Shown: one piece after another, positions 1 through 9,370 of the stretch
Position numbering within the stretch: the stretch's first letter is position 1
Layout: each line of letters begins with the position of its first letter
From: Mesostigma viride
Taxonomy: Eukaryota; Streptophyta; Mesostigmatophyceae; Mesostigmatales; Mesostigmataceae
DNA length: 64,000 nt
Reading direction: 5' to 3'
Assembly: GCA_009746045.1 (NCBI GenBank)
Contig: RPFO01001698.1
Coordinates: 57,381 to 121,380 of the forward strand
Translations under genes and position numbers: made by a program
The notes under the pieces: generated by a model
Seen by the model: only the letters and a program-made list of their open reading frames with translations
The model's database searches: none
What the model was told of the DNA's origin: nothing

Positions 1-2
1 CG

Positions 3-1052
3 GTGGGGCACCAGGTCGCGCCGAGTTGGGTCCCGGCGTCCGCTCCAATGACCGTTTTTGACGCGATGAACGGCCCAGCGGGACGGATCGCGACAGGGGC
101 GGCCTTTAACGCCGCAAAGGCGTTCGGAAACGCGGAAGGCGGGTTCAAGAACCGTCTCGGGGCCGCGGGGCTGTCCCTCGGAGCGTCCCTTCTCCCCGGC
201 GCGTCCGTGGCGTTCGCGGACTCGCAAGCGGGCGTGTCCGCGGTGAAGTCCATCCTCGACCAGTTTGGTCTCTCGTCCGCCGTGGATCCCACATCCGTCC
301 TCCAGATCGTCAAGATGTTCGGCCCCGGAGCCCTGAGGATGCTCTTCCCTCCGAACATCGACCCCAAGCTCGCCGACAGTGCCATCGGGCGAATCGTCGA
401 CTCCCTCTATAGTTCTCATCTGTGGGGACAATATCTCCGAGGGCCTCCTGCCGCGCCCGCCGACACTGTGCCCCCGGGATACGTCTCCACGGGCAACATG
501 ACCATGATACAGCCCGGAGACACGAACTGGCCGCCCCCGCGCGACGGCTTCACCGAATGGGCGGCGCGTGGCCCGGCGGTCACCGTCATGCCCCCGCCTG
601 TCAACAACCAGTCGAACGGGTTTACATCCTGGACCCCTCCCACCAACACCATCCCGCCCAATTCCATCTACGACCCTTTGATGTCCGCTCAAGCGGGCGG
701 AGATCCGTATGGACAAGTCGTCCTCGGCGGCGGATCCCCGTACTCACAAGTCGCTACGACAAGCGGGTACTCGTACGGCGGAAATCCGTACGCTCAATTC
801 GCGCTAGGCTCAGGGACAGATCCGTACGCCCGCTCTTTCCAATCCGGCTTCCAGCCTCCTCCCGAGCCCACCATCCTTTCTCCGCCACCCTACATGGACG
901 GATCCAACGCGGTGGTCGACCCTTCCGCAATGGGCGCGTACAGCATCAACAGCGGATACTACTCGCCCTATTATAGGAATACGTGGGTTGGCGTTGGGCC
1001 GCAGCCCAATAGCACGTCCACCGGGACCGGATGGTCAGTGCCGTTATACTAA
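3..1052 (+). CDS. Pro/Gly/Tyr-rich putative virion protein, 5' partial or starting at ATG 48
   Basis: I do not recognise the family. The frame is open at the left window edge. The first ATG is at 48 and would give about 334 residues. The N-terminal half is Ala/Gly-rich and could form amphipathic or membrane-associated helices. The C-terminal half is low complexity, rich in Pro, Gly, Tyr and Ser, with a loose repeat of the form G-x-P-Y-x-Q around residues 230-275. It lies next to the capsid cluster and converges on the first MCP gene, the two stop codons overlapping by 4 bases. A structural role is inferred from position and composition only. Confidence 0.55.
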   Translation: MGHQVAPSWVPASAPMTVFDAMNGPAGRIATGAAFNAAKAFGNAEGGFKNRLGAAGLSLGASLLPGASVAFADSQAGVSAVKSILDQFGLSSAVDPTSVLQIVKMFGPGALRMLFPPNIDPKLADSAIGRIVDSLYSSHLWGQYLRGPPAAPADTVPPGYVSTGNMTMIQPGDTNWPPPRDGFTEWAARGPAVTVMPPPVNNQSNGFTSWTPPTNTIPPNSIYDPLMSAQAGGDPYGQVVLGGGSPYSQVATTSGYSYGGNPYAQFALGSGTDPYARSFQSGFQPPPEPTILSPPPYMDGSNAVVDPSAMGAYSINSGYYSPYYRNTWVGVGPQPNSTSTGTGWSVPLY

Positions 1053-2695
1053 TTTAGGAACAGTTTCCGTCCGTGGCCGTTGCTGACCTCGAAGATGTTC
1101 ATGACCCGCGCGTACACGTGCACCCTTCCGTTCGACATGACCGCGCCGTCCTTCAGTCCCGGGATCGCGCGGAACCAGAATTTCAGCGTCGCCCGGTCCA
1201 CCCTGCTCAGGTTCAGGCTCCCTGTCGGCTGGTCGTCCTCCGGTCGCAAGGAAAACGGGACGAAGTAGATCATCTCGAACGAGTTCTCCACCGGAATCCG
1301 CTTGTGGAACTCGGACGGCAGAAAGAAGTTGAACCACAGCGGGTCGCGAGGGGGGTTGTACAGATCGCTGTTGTTCAGAGTGACCGTCGCCTTGTCGAAA
1401 AACGCGTTGTCGATGTGCGTCATCTGTCGGCCGAACGTCCGCACAAAGTACGACCCCTTGTCCAACATGTCGTTGCGAGCGAACGGACGGTTCCCCTCGA
1501 AGTTCCAGTACTCTTCGTTCGTGTTCTTCTCGTCGCTCCCCTCCAGGCGCCGGTGGTCCGCCCGGAAGAAGAAGATCAGCTCCTTGCACGTCCCGGACAC
1601 CGTGTCGAGCGGGAACTCCTTGACCAGTTTGTCCCGCTTGGTCAGGGGGAAGTCCAAGTGCTTCGTCTCCGTGAACAAGTACGTGTGCGTCCCCTGGGAG
1701 AACTGTTTCCGCTCGAACTCGTCGAGCAACACGTACCGCGTCACCAGTCGTAAGGCCTTGATCTCTCCCCCCATGTCCAGCCTGTCCAACGGCCTGCCGG
1801 TGTCCACCACGGCCGTGTGCTCGTCGCCCGTACACACCGTCACGCTCTTCTTCCTCCACCGGTCCGGGTCCGTGGCCGGCGGCACGCGGAACGGGATCTT
1901 CTCGAAATAGTTGGTATAGTCGTGGCGGAGCGGCTTGGCGTTCATCTTCAACACCACCTCGACGTCGTGGTACTGCAGCGCCACGATGGGCAGCGCCGTG
2001 CCGTAATGCGTGTTGAAGAAGAAACGCAGCGGGACGTACACGTGCTGGTCGTGTGCGGTCCCCACGTTGTTGCGCCCCCCGTGTTCGGACGGGAGTCCGT
2101 GGATGACGCTCTCCTCCGTGTTGCGCGTCAGGTAGTCCCACGTGTGCAAAAAGTCGCCCGTGTGGCTCTCGATCAAGCTCCCGCCCACCCACAATTCCAC
2201 CGTGTTTGTCAGCACGTACCCCAGGTGGTCGATCCATGCCGGCTGGAACTTCTCGTGGGTGATCCCGTCGTAGTCCGCGTCCGCCGTCAAGGGGTAATCG
2301 GACGCCTTGAACGCCGCGGTCACGCGCGTGTCGGTCACGTCGACACCCGGATTGGTCGGCGTTACACCGTCCGCGGCGACCGAGTCGCGGGCGACGTACA
2401 CCTGCGCGACGCCGTAGTTCAGTTTCGTGATGTTGTAGTAGAGGTACATCTGCGTCACGAGGTCGCCCAATCGCGGCACCTTGAAACGCACCTCGCCGCC
2501 GTACACGGGAGGGACGTCGGGCAAGATCTCGACGTCCGTCCAACTGAAGTTCGTGTGTCGCGAGTAGACGGTCTTGAAGAACGTTTTCTCCGGGTTGACG
2601 GTCAGGAACGCGTCGAACGCGCCCTTGCACGCGAGCCACGTCAGGTGGGCCGTGATGTCTTGAGACGCCATTCTAGTAGTACTAGGAGAAGACAT
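1049..2695 (-). CDS. Major capsid protein paralogue A
   Basis: An NCLDV double-jelly-roll capsid protein of about 548 residues. The N-terminal signature FFKTVYSRHTNFSW is followed by a GDLVTQMYLYY strand, a central ALPIVALQYHDVEVVL strand and the second-domain signature LLDEFERKQF. I start it at the ATG at 2695 (MSSPSTT), matching the MSS starts of two sister genes; an in-frame GTG lies 21 bases upstream and a further ATG 24 bases downstream. It diverges from MCP B across a 68-base shared promoter. It is the most divergent of the four paralogues: the C-terminus ends in NGHGRKLFLN instead of SGMGGKRFAS, and the usual YLDDFERKQF is changed. It may be a minor capsid or vertex protein; that is inference. 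Confidence 0.9.
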   Translation of the reverse strand: MSSPSTTRMASQDITAHLTWLACKGAFDAFLTVNPEKTFFKTVYSRHTNFSWTDVEILPDVPPVYGGEVRFKVPRLGDLVTQMYLYYNITKLNYGVAQVYVARDSVAADGVTPTNPGVDVTDTRVTAAFKASDYPLTADADYDGITHEKFQPAWIDHLGYVLTNTVELWVGGSLIESHTGDFLHTWDYLTRNTEESVIHGLPSEHGGRNNVGTAHDQHVYVPLRFFFNTHYGTALPIVALQYHDVEVVLKMNAKPLRHDYTNYFEKIPFRVPPATDPDRWRKKSVTVCTGDEHTAVVDTGRPLDRLDMGGEIKALRLVTRYVLLDEFERKQFSQGTHTYLFTETKHLDFPLTKRDKLVKEFPLDTVSGTCKELIFFFRADHRRLEGSDEKNTNEEYWNFEGNRPFARNDMLDKGSYFVRTFGRQMTHIDNAFFDKATVTLNNSDLYNPPRDPLWFNFFLPSEFHKRIPVENSFEMIYFVPFSLRPEDDQPTGSLNLSRVDRATLKFWFRAIPGLKDGAVMSNGRVHVYARVMNIFEVSNGHGRKLFLN

Positions 2696-2763
2696 AATTT
2701 GCGGTACCCGCAGCACGCGGACGCGGCAACTTTTTTTCTCGGGAATGGGTATACGCGAATTCC
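2696..2763. promoter_or_regulatory. Divergent promoter between MCP A and MCP B
   Basis: The 68-base gap holds a T7 run followed by CTCGGG, then a TATAC element about 10 bases before the MCP B ATG. The same elements (A/T homopolymer, 11-17 base spacer, TATA-like box a few bases from the ATG) recur before MCP C, MCP D and the genes starting at 14,418 and 15,694. This looks like a virus-specific, probably late, promoter. Confidence 0.5.
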
Positions 2764-4448
2764 ATGTCTTCCTCCGGTGCGACGATGATGATGCTCAAGG
2801 CCCGCGGACCGCAGGACATCGCCCTCGTGAGCCAGCCGGAAGTCACGCTCTTCAAGTCCATTTATCCGCGCCACACCAACTTCTCGTGGGAGGACACCGA
2901 GATCACGCAGGCGACGGGACAGGCCAACTACGGACAGATGGTGGAGTTCAAGTTGACGCGCGCCGGCGACCTCATCACCAGGGTCTATCTCGTCATGCAG
3001 ATGGATCCCGTCCCCAATTGGAACGGCGACTTCTCCCCGTTCATCTGGGACTTCCCTCGCGCTTTGATCGACTACGTCGAGTTCAACGTCGGCGGCTACA
3101 ACATCGAGCGCGTGACGGGGGACATGCTGCACGTCTGGGACATCCTCGAGCGGACCGACTACGCGAGCTATGTCGAGAACATGCCCGTGCGCCACGGTGC
3201 GTCCGTCAAGTTCAGCAAGGACGGCAAGATCGCCGAAAGTTTTGACGGGACCGCGCCCCAGTACATCTACATCCCTCTGGACTTCTCGTTCACCCAGGAC
3301 CCCGGCCTCGCCCTCCCCATGATCGCGCTGTCGTGGCACGAGGTCCGCGTCAAGGTCAAGTTCCACACTGCCGAAAAGATCTTCACGTCCTACACCCTCT
3401 CGCGGCCGCTGTACGATTCCATCCCGGGCGTCATCGGGGCGACCATCAAGGACACATTGAACAGCAATTCCCCTGTGTGGCGCGACAACACAATCCACCT
3501 CCGCTCGCTGATCCGCAAGATGTTCGTCGAGGGCAGCTACGGTAACGAGATGTGTCAGTTGGTGTCCGAGACCGGCGATCGGTACTGGGTGCAACACGTC
3601 ATCGACAACGCCTACTACGAAGACAAGATCACGCGCGTGACTGGCACCGTCATGACCCCGGCGTAAATCGTAACGGAACTCTCACCATTTCCTTTTTCAT
3701 CAACGACTACGCCATCGATACAGGGAGGAATCAGCACTTCTACCTGACAGACAACATGATCAAGGATGAGGACAAGTTCGATACAATGGCCGTCCAAACC
3801 GTCGCGAACAGGCGGAGCGAGTGGAGCGCCCTCCCGCCCAAGTTCGCATGTCGTCTGTTGTGTCGCTACATCTACCTCGACGACTTTGAGAGGCAGCAGT
3901 TCGCCAAGGATAACCACGAATTTCTGATCACGGAAAACCAGCTGCACACGCAGTACGTCAACGGGCAAGAGCAGGTCACGATCGATCTCAAGTTCAACCA
4001 TCCCACCAAGGAGCTGATCTTCTTTTACCGCCCGGACAACTACAGCGAGGCCGAGACCACCGCCAAGGGGTTCTACAAGGGCTACTGGTCTTTCCGGAAC
4101 CCGAACAGCTCTTTCGGAGAGGGCCACCTGTTCAAGTCGGCGAACTTGATCCTCAACTCCCAGAACATGTACGGCGACGGCCGCGACCCCGTGTACTTCT
4201 CGTACGTCACCACGACTCAGTTCCATAAGCGGTACGATTCCGACCACCGCATCTACGTGATTCCCCTGTGTCTCAGCCCCGGATCCTGGAAGCCGTCGGG
4301 CAGCGTCAACATGTCTCGTCTCGACGACGTCAAGTTGGTCTTGACGGGGCTCGGGACCATCCCCCCTGGCACCATTTTCGTGTACGCTCGCAATTTCAAT
4401 CTGTTTTCCATCCAGTCGGGGATGGGAGGCAAGAGGTACGCGTCATAA
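2764..4448 (+). CDS. Major capsid protein paralogue B, one frameshift
   Basis: An NCLDV double-jelly-roll capsid protein in two overlapping frames. The first, from ATG 2764, carries FKSIYPRHTNFSWEDTE and ALPMIALSWHEVRV. It stops at 3666. The second frame continues directly with IYLDDFERQQF, the DPVYFSYV strand and the SGMGGKRYAS terminus. The break lies in a CCCC run near 3655-3660, where one extra C would join the frames, so a sequencing or assembly indel is likely. The restored length would be about 561 residues, about 100 more than MCP D. The extra residues lie between the two jelly rolls, where MCP C carries its much larger insertion. Alternatively it is a recent pseudogene or a two-polypeptide gene. 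Confidence 0.85.
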
Positions 4449-4478
4449 AAAAAATCTCCGGTCAAGATATAGCCTCTC

Positions 4479-7400
4479 ATGTCTTCCTGCGCGGTCATGT
4501 GGATTCGGAGCAAGGGGAGCCAAGACGTCAACCTGGTCGTCGACCCCGAAATCACGTTCTTCAAGGCCACGTGGGCGCGCCACACCAACTTCGCGATCGA
4601 GGACGCCGAGATCACCCAATCCGCGGGTGTGATGGGATACGGCCAGTTGGTCGAGTTCAAGATCCCGAGGTCCGGCGATCTGCTGCATAAGGTCATGCTG
4701 TACATCGACATGGCCGAGTTCCCGTTCGGCCTGGACAGTTCCCCGTTCGCAAAGGACTTTGCGCGCATCTTGATCAAGTACGTCGAGCTGTGCATCGGCG
4801 GATTCAGTATCGAGCGTGTGACGGGCGATTACCTCCACGTGATGGACATCCTCACGAAGAAGGGGCACAAGAGCAGCGTGGACAACCTGCCGACGAGCCA
4901 CGGCGGCAGCGTAAAGTTAGACGAGAGGGGCGACATCTACGAGTATTGCGACGGCTCAAAACGCCAGCACGTTTACATCCCGATCGAGTTTTCGTTCACA
5001 ATGGACCCGGGTCTTGCCCTTCCCATGATCGCCATCCAGCACCACGACGTGATCATCAAGGTCCAGTTCGCGGACGCCGATGACATTTTCACTCACTATT
5101 CTACCGCGGTGAGGGTGGACACGACAGGATACCCTATCGACTACTCCGGTTTCCCTTACAATACACCCCTCGGGGCGCTTACAACCGCAGCAGGACAATG
5201 GAACTTTAACGATAACCTCGACAACTCGATTAACACTGTATCGGCCTCTTTTGATCTTGCTGCTTACACAAAACAAGGTGGCGCTATCGTGGCTTCGGGT
5301 GAGGAATACACAGCGTCCAACCACCGTGCCGTAGCGGATCTATCAAACACGAGCTTCAATGGCGGCACTACCACCTTTTCTATCGTCACGTCCGTCACAT
5401 CTCTCGTCGAGGCGAACGCTACCAAGGGCAATCAGCTGCTCGAGTACGGATCTGATACTGAGGGTGTTCGGGTGAAGGCTGGTAGGCTCGGCGAATTGAT
5501 ATTGGAGGCTTCTAGCAACAATGTGACATCCACCATGTCTGAATGGCCATACTCGAATGTCAACGTGGGTGATGGTAAAAAACATACAATCGCGATAATC
5601 CGTTCGCCCGTATCAGCCCCGGCGGTCCAGAACGCATCCTCTGCGTTATATAGTTGGTTGAACGGGTCCACGAATTCTTTGGCGAACCGTGGTACCGGTG
5701 GCACTAAAGCGATGACGTTAACTCTAAGTGGGACGAACACACTCGTCTCTACCAATGGTGAATTATCATGGTCCTCGTCTGCGACCGGGTGGCATGCTTC
5801 GAACACATACGACCGCGCTCTTACGGATGTGGGTACTGTCAACACCGGCTCATTTTCACTATCTTTTCAGTTTTACATAGCCTCCAACTCAACAGTCGCT
5901 ACCTTTCCCGCTTTCGCCTTGGGGCAAGCTCCGACGTCCGTCTCACATACCATGTTGTTTGGAAGATTTGAGAATGCTGGGGATAAATTGGTCATCGGAT
6001 GGACAGGGCCGTCCGGCTCCGCGTCCGTAGAAAAGCAATTTGACATTTCATCTTACACAAAAGGTGCATATCATACGCTCGTGATAACAAAACTAGCGCC
6101 TCACGGTGTAGCTGGGTCATCTCAAACGAGTATGTTGAATAGGAAACAGGTTGCAATATACATCGACGGCACCCAGTTGGACCTCTTGGACAGCTGGGAT
6201 TCAAATTTTACGCTGGGGAGTGCTGCTGCTGCGTTGGTGTTTGGACCTTTCATCGGTGCGACGAACAGCCCATTGGCCAACCTGAAGATCAAGGAGGTTA
6301 TATTTTGGCCCGGGCTGTTTCGCAACAACAACGACATGTACCAGGTGTATGTGGACGGCCTACCGCGGATGCTGCACCCTCTTTGGCCACGAATGGTATC
6401 CCCGAACATCACGGGAAAGAAGCTTTACCTGGGCAACGGTCCGAGCTCCGGGTCCGACTTCCGCACCACGAACACCGTGTGGGACTCGGTGTCCTTTTAC
6501 AACACCGCACTCACGCCCGCCGACGTGGCCGCGACCTCCGGCATCAGTCCGTTTGCCGCCCGGTTGCCTGTCGTTCGCCAAATCCTGGCCGCGCAACCGA
6601 ACACCAAGTTCGTAGCTACTCGCGGGCCGTCCAAGTTGGAGAACCTCGGCAAGGACTGGGCGTACCTCATCGACACCCAGGGATCGTACCGCTTCTCCGT
6701 GACCGGATGGACCACGGACTCGACAAGTGGCCGCTTGGACAGCATCACCGTGAAGGTCGCCGAGTCTGTATCGTCCGCCCCTGTTACCGGAGCAGGCAGC
6801 GGTGACTACACCATGACCATCCGCGCCTCCTCGATCCCCAACTACCTTTTGTACGCGGTGGGTGCCGCGCCGACCCAGGATTTTGTCCATCCGCGCATCG
6901 AATGGATCGCCAACCCGCCCAGTTTCGAGTGCAAGCTCGTCGCGCGGTTCTTCTACCTCGACGACTTCGAGAGGAAGCAGTTCGCGCTCAACGGCCACGA
7001 GTACCTGATCACCGAGACGCAGTTCTTCCAGCAGCACGTCGGCGGCGAGAACGAGCTCGACCTCGAGCTGCGGTTCAACCACCCCGTCAAGGAGCTGCTG
7101 TTCTGGTTCAAGCCGTCCGACCTCTCCTTCGCCTCGAGAAAGTTCCGCTCGGACGCCGACTTCGGCTATAACGCCTACTGGAAGTTCTACAACGACAACA
7201 GCGAGTTCGGCGACGGCCACCTGTTCACCAAGGCCAACATCTCGCTCAACTCCCAGAACCTGTACGGCGACGGCCGCGACCCCGTGTACTTCTCCTACCT
7301 GGTCCCCGCCGACTTCCACACGCGCGTGGAGAACAACGCGCGCGTGTACGTCATGCCCTTCGCGCTCAAGCCCGAGTCTTGGAAGCCCACCGGCAGCGTG

Positions 7401-7556
7401 AACATGTCCCGCTTGGACAGCGTCAAGCTGCACCTCAAGGGCCTCGGTCTCTCGTCCAAGGGCGGCATCCCCTCCGGCACCATCGACGTGTACGCGCGCA
7501 GTTTCAACCTCGTGCGCATCCAGTCGGGCATGGGCGGCAAGCGCTTCGCCTCGTAA
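4479..7556 (+). CDS. Major capsid protein paralogue C with ~590-residue LamG-like insertion
   Basis: A 1025-residue capsid paralogue. Residues 1-210 form the first jelly roll (FFKATWARHTNFAIED, ALPMIAIQHHDVIIKV). Residues about 811-1025 form the second (FYLDDFERKQFALNGHEYL through SGMGGKRFAS). Between them sits about 590 residues absent from ordinary MCPs. Its later part (around residues 590-680) has features of a concanavalin/LamG fold: a YVDG turn, KKLYLGNG and WDSVSFYNTALTP. The inserted DNA, about 5.1-6.4 kb, is visibly less GC-rich than the flanks, suggesting separate origin. The insertion site is the loop between jelly rolls, which faces outward in NCLDV capsomers, so a surface-displayed binding domain is likely. 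An A8 run and GATATAG precede the ATG. Confidence 0.9.
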   Translation: MSSCAVMWIRSKGSQDVNLVVDPEITFFKATWARHTNFAIEDAEITQSAGVMGYGQLVEFKIPRSGDLLHKVMLYIDMAEFPFGLDSSPFAKDFARILIKYVELCIGGFSIERVTGDYLHVMDILTKKGHKSSVDNLPTSHGGSVKLDERGDIYEYCDGSKRQHVYIPIEFSFTMDPGLALPMIAIQHHDVIIKVQFADADDIFTHYSTAVRVDTTGYPIDYSGFPYNTPLGALTTAAGQWNFNDNLDNSINTVSASFDLAAYTKQGGAIVASGEEYTASNHRAVADLSNTSFNGGTTTFSIVTSVTSLVEANATKGNQLLEYGSDTEGVRVKAGRLGELILEASSNNVTSTMSEWPYSNVNVGDGKKHTIAIIRSPVSAPAVQNASSALYSWLNGSTNSLANRGTGGTKAMTLTLSGTNTLVSTNGELSWSSSATGWHASNTYDRALTDVGTVNTGSFSLSFQFYIASNSTVATFPAFALGQAPTSVSHTMLFGRFENAGDKLVIGWTGPSGSASVEKQFDISSYTKGAYHTLVITKLAPHGVAGSSQTSMLNRKQVAIYIDGTQLDLLDSWDSNFTLGSAAAALVFGPFIGATNSPLANLKIKEVIFWPGLFRNNNDMYQVYVDGLPRMLHPLWPRMVSPNITGKKLYLGNGPSSGSDFRTTNTVWDSVSFYNTALTPADVAATSGISPFAARLPVVRQILAAQPNTKFVATRGPSKLENLGKDWAYLIDTQGSYRFSVTGWTTDSTSGRLDSITVKVAESVSSAPVTGAGSGDYTMTIRASSIPNYLLYAVGAAPTQDFVHPRIEWIANPPSFECKLVARFFYLDDFERKQFALNGHEYLITETQFFQQHVGGENELDLELRFNHPVKELLFWFKPSDLSFASRKFRSDADFGYNAYWKFYNDNSEFGDGHLFTKANISLNSQNLYGDGRDPVYFSYLVPADFHTRVENNARVYVMPFALKPESWKPTGSVNMSRLDSVKLHLKGLGLSSKGGIPSGTIDVYARSFNLVRIQSGMGGKRFAS

Positions 7557-7591
7557 GCCTTGTCGCGCGATCGCGGCAAAGGGTTTTTCGC

Positions 7592-7623
7592 CAAGAAAAA
7601 ATCTTTCCGGGTAGTATACGACA
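7592..7623 (+). promoter_or_regulatory. Promoter-like element before MCP D
   Basis: An A-rich run (7595-7601) is followed 12 bases later by GTATAC (7614-7619), which ends 4 bases before the ATG. This is the clearest copy of the A/T-run plus TATA arrangement seen before the capsid genes. Confidence 0.5.
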
Positions 7624-9009
7624 ATGTCTGGCTGTCCGGTCCTCGTCCTCCGCGCCAAGGGTCCGCAGGACGCCTCGCTCACCGTCTCGCCCGTCAAGAC
7701 CTTCTTCAAGTCGATCTACCCCCGCCACACCAACTTCTCGTTCGAGGACACGGAGGTCGTGTCCGTCGCCGGGAACCAGGGGTTCGGCAGGGAGGTGACG
7801 TTCCAGATCCCGAAGAGCGGCGATCTCGTCTCGAAGATGTTCCTGTATCTCGAACTTCCGCCCATCAGGGAGTGGAACACTAATCCTTCTCCTCCTTTCG
7901 GATCGGCGTGGTGGAAGATTTTCGACCCGTTCTATGACGATATCGCGCGCATCCTCATCAAAAAGGTCGAGTTCAAGATCGGAGGAACCGTCATCGAGGA
8001 GATGACCGGCGAGTTCATGCACGTCTACGACCAGCTGTCCCGCGACCCGTCGACGTCCTACGTGGAGAACACTCCCGCGCGGCACGGCGGGTCGGTCCGC
8101 GTCGAGAACGGCGGACAGACCGGCGGAAGGAAGAGTTACATCTACGTCCCCTTGCAGTTCTCGTTCTGCCTCGAGGACGGCATGGCTCTCCCCATGATCG
8201 CGCTGCAGTACCACGACGCCAAGGTCGTCGTGACGCTCAACAGCAAGGACGCGATCTTCACGCAGATGGCGGGCGGGAACAAGTACCCCGGCACCACCTT
8301 GAGCCGCGACCCGCAGACGTGGGCCACACTCTCGGGCGTGGCCGGTTACCGCAACGCGATGATGGAGTCTATGGACGACATCGCCAAGTTGCGGCTCGTG
8401 TGTCGGTTCGTATACCTGGACGATTTCGAACGCAAGCAGTTCGCGGAGGAGCGGCACCAGTACCTGATCACCGAGACCCAGCACTACTCTCATTACGTGA
8501 CCGAGGGGTCCGGCCTCGAGACCATCGCCCTGTCGTTCAGTCATCCCGTGAAGGAACTCATTTTCTATTACAAAGCCGATAACCGTCTGTCGGATCCGGA
8601 GACGTCTCCCGACCCGACGGCGGCGTATTGGAATTTCAAGAATAAGAATAGCAAGTTCGGGGACGGCCACCTGTTCGAGAAGGCCAACCTGACTCTCAAC
8701 TCGCAGCAGATGTTCGGCGAGGGCCGCGACCCGATCTACTTCAGCTACATCCTGCCTCTGCAGACCCACACGCGCCTGCCGAAGATGGGCCACGTGTACG
8801 TCATCCCGTTCTCCCTCGAGCCCGAGAACTGGAAGCCCACCGGCTCGCTGAATTTCAGCCGGCTCGACACCGTCAAGCTGGTTCTGCTGGGTCTCCAGAA
8901 GAACAGCACGACGGCCCGCATCCCGAAGGGCGTCATCGAGATCTACGCGCGCTCCTTCAACGTGATGGCGATCGCGTCCGGTATGGGCGGCAAGCGTTTC
9001 GCGTCGTAA
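7624..9009 (+). CDS. Major capsid protein paralogue D (canonical length)
   Basis: A 461-residue NCLDV major capsid protein with no large insertion, so the best candidate for the bulk capsomer. Motifs in order: FFKSIYPRHTNFSFEDTE (residues about 26-43), GDLVSKMFLYLELP, ALPMIALQYHDAKVVV (about 189-204), FVYLDDFERKQFAEE (about 262-276), the DPIYFSYILP strand and terminal SGMGGKRFAS. Two jelly rolls are expected, forming trimeric pseudo-hexameric capsomers. It is the last of four MCP genes; the three plus-strand copies lie head to tail, with gaps of 30 and 67 bases. It is intact in this sequence. Confidence 0.95.
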   Translation: MSGCPVLVLRAKGPQDASLTVSPVKTFFKSIYPRHTNFSFEDTEVVSVAGNQGFGREVTFQIPKSGDLVSKMFLYLELPPIREWNTNPSPPFGSAWWKIFDPFYDDIARILIKKVEFKIGGTVIEEMTGEFMHVYDQLSRDPSTSYVENTPARHGGSVRVENGGQTGGRKSYIYVPLQFSFCLEDGMALPMIALQYHDAKVVVTLNSKDAIFTQMAGGNKYPGTTLSRDPQTWATLSGVAGYRNAMMESMDDIAKLRLVCRFVYLDDFERKQFAEERHQYLITETQHYSHYVTEGSGLETIALSFSHPVKELIFYYKADNRLSDPETSPDPTAAYWNFKNKNSKFGDGHLFEKANLTLNSQQMFGEGRDPIYFSYILPLQTHTRLPKMGHVYVIPFSLEPENWKPTGSLNFSRLDTVKLVLLGLQKNSTTARIPKGVIEIYARSFNVMAIASGMGGKRFAS

Positions 9010-9106
9010 ACGTCTCGTCCCGTCCCGTCCCGGACCAACCCGCTCACGTCCATGGGGCGTGTATTGGCTCGAAGGAAACATACTTTTTCTGTGTAGATCC
9101 GTAAGG

Positions 9107-9370
9107 ATGCCCCCTCGGACGAGGCCGATCAAGAGGAAGACGAGACATCGCGCGTCCAGCACGCTGGTCCTCCGCAAGCCGAAGATCACGGACGCGCCTC
9201 GACTGCCCCCTCCCCCGCCTCCCTCCTCGGTGGGCGGCGTGGCCGTTCCTCCCGCGCACGTGCTCACACGCATCGAGCAGCCCGTGTACATCATGACGCC
9301 CGCCGCCGTCCGGCCCGGCCCGGCGGCGCCCCCGGTTCCGGTCAGTACTCGTCTTTCCGTTCGGCGTTGA
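9107..9370 (+). CDS. Small basic Pro-rich protein, 87 aa
   Basis: I do not recognise this protein. From ATG 9107 it begins with a strongly basic stretch (MPPRTRPIKRKTRHR), then a run of prolines and a Val/Pro-rich tail. An in-frame GTG lies 48 bases upstream, but the ATG start has the A/T-rich sequence before it that other genes here have. Its 3' end overlaps the 3' end of the packaging ATPase gene by 29 bases in convergent orientation. The basic N-terminus could bind DNA or act as a nuclear or virion packing signal; that is inference. Confidence 0.45.
   Translation: MPPRTRPIKRKTRHRASSTLVLRKPKITDAPRLPPPPPPSSVGGVAVPPAHVLTRIEQPVYIMTPAAVRPGPAAPPVPVSTRLSVRR

Noticed and set aside
1073-1753. Frames antisense to MCP A and similar shadows over the other capsid genes
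   Set aside because: They overlap strongly supported capsid genes and have biased, motif-free composition.
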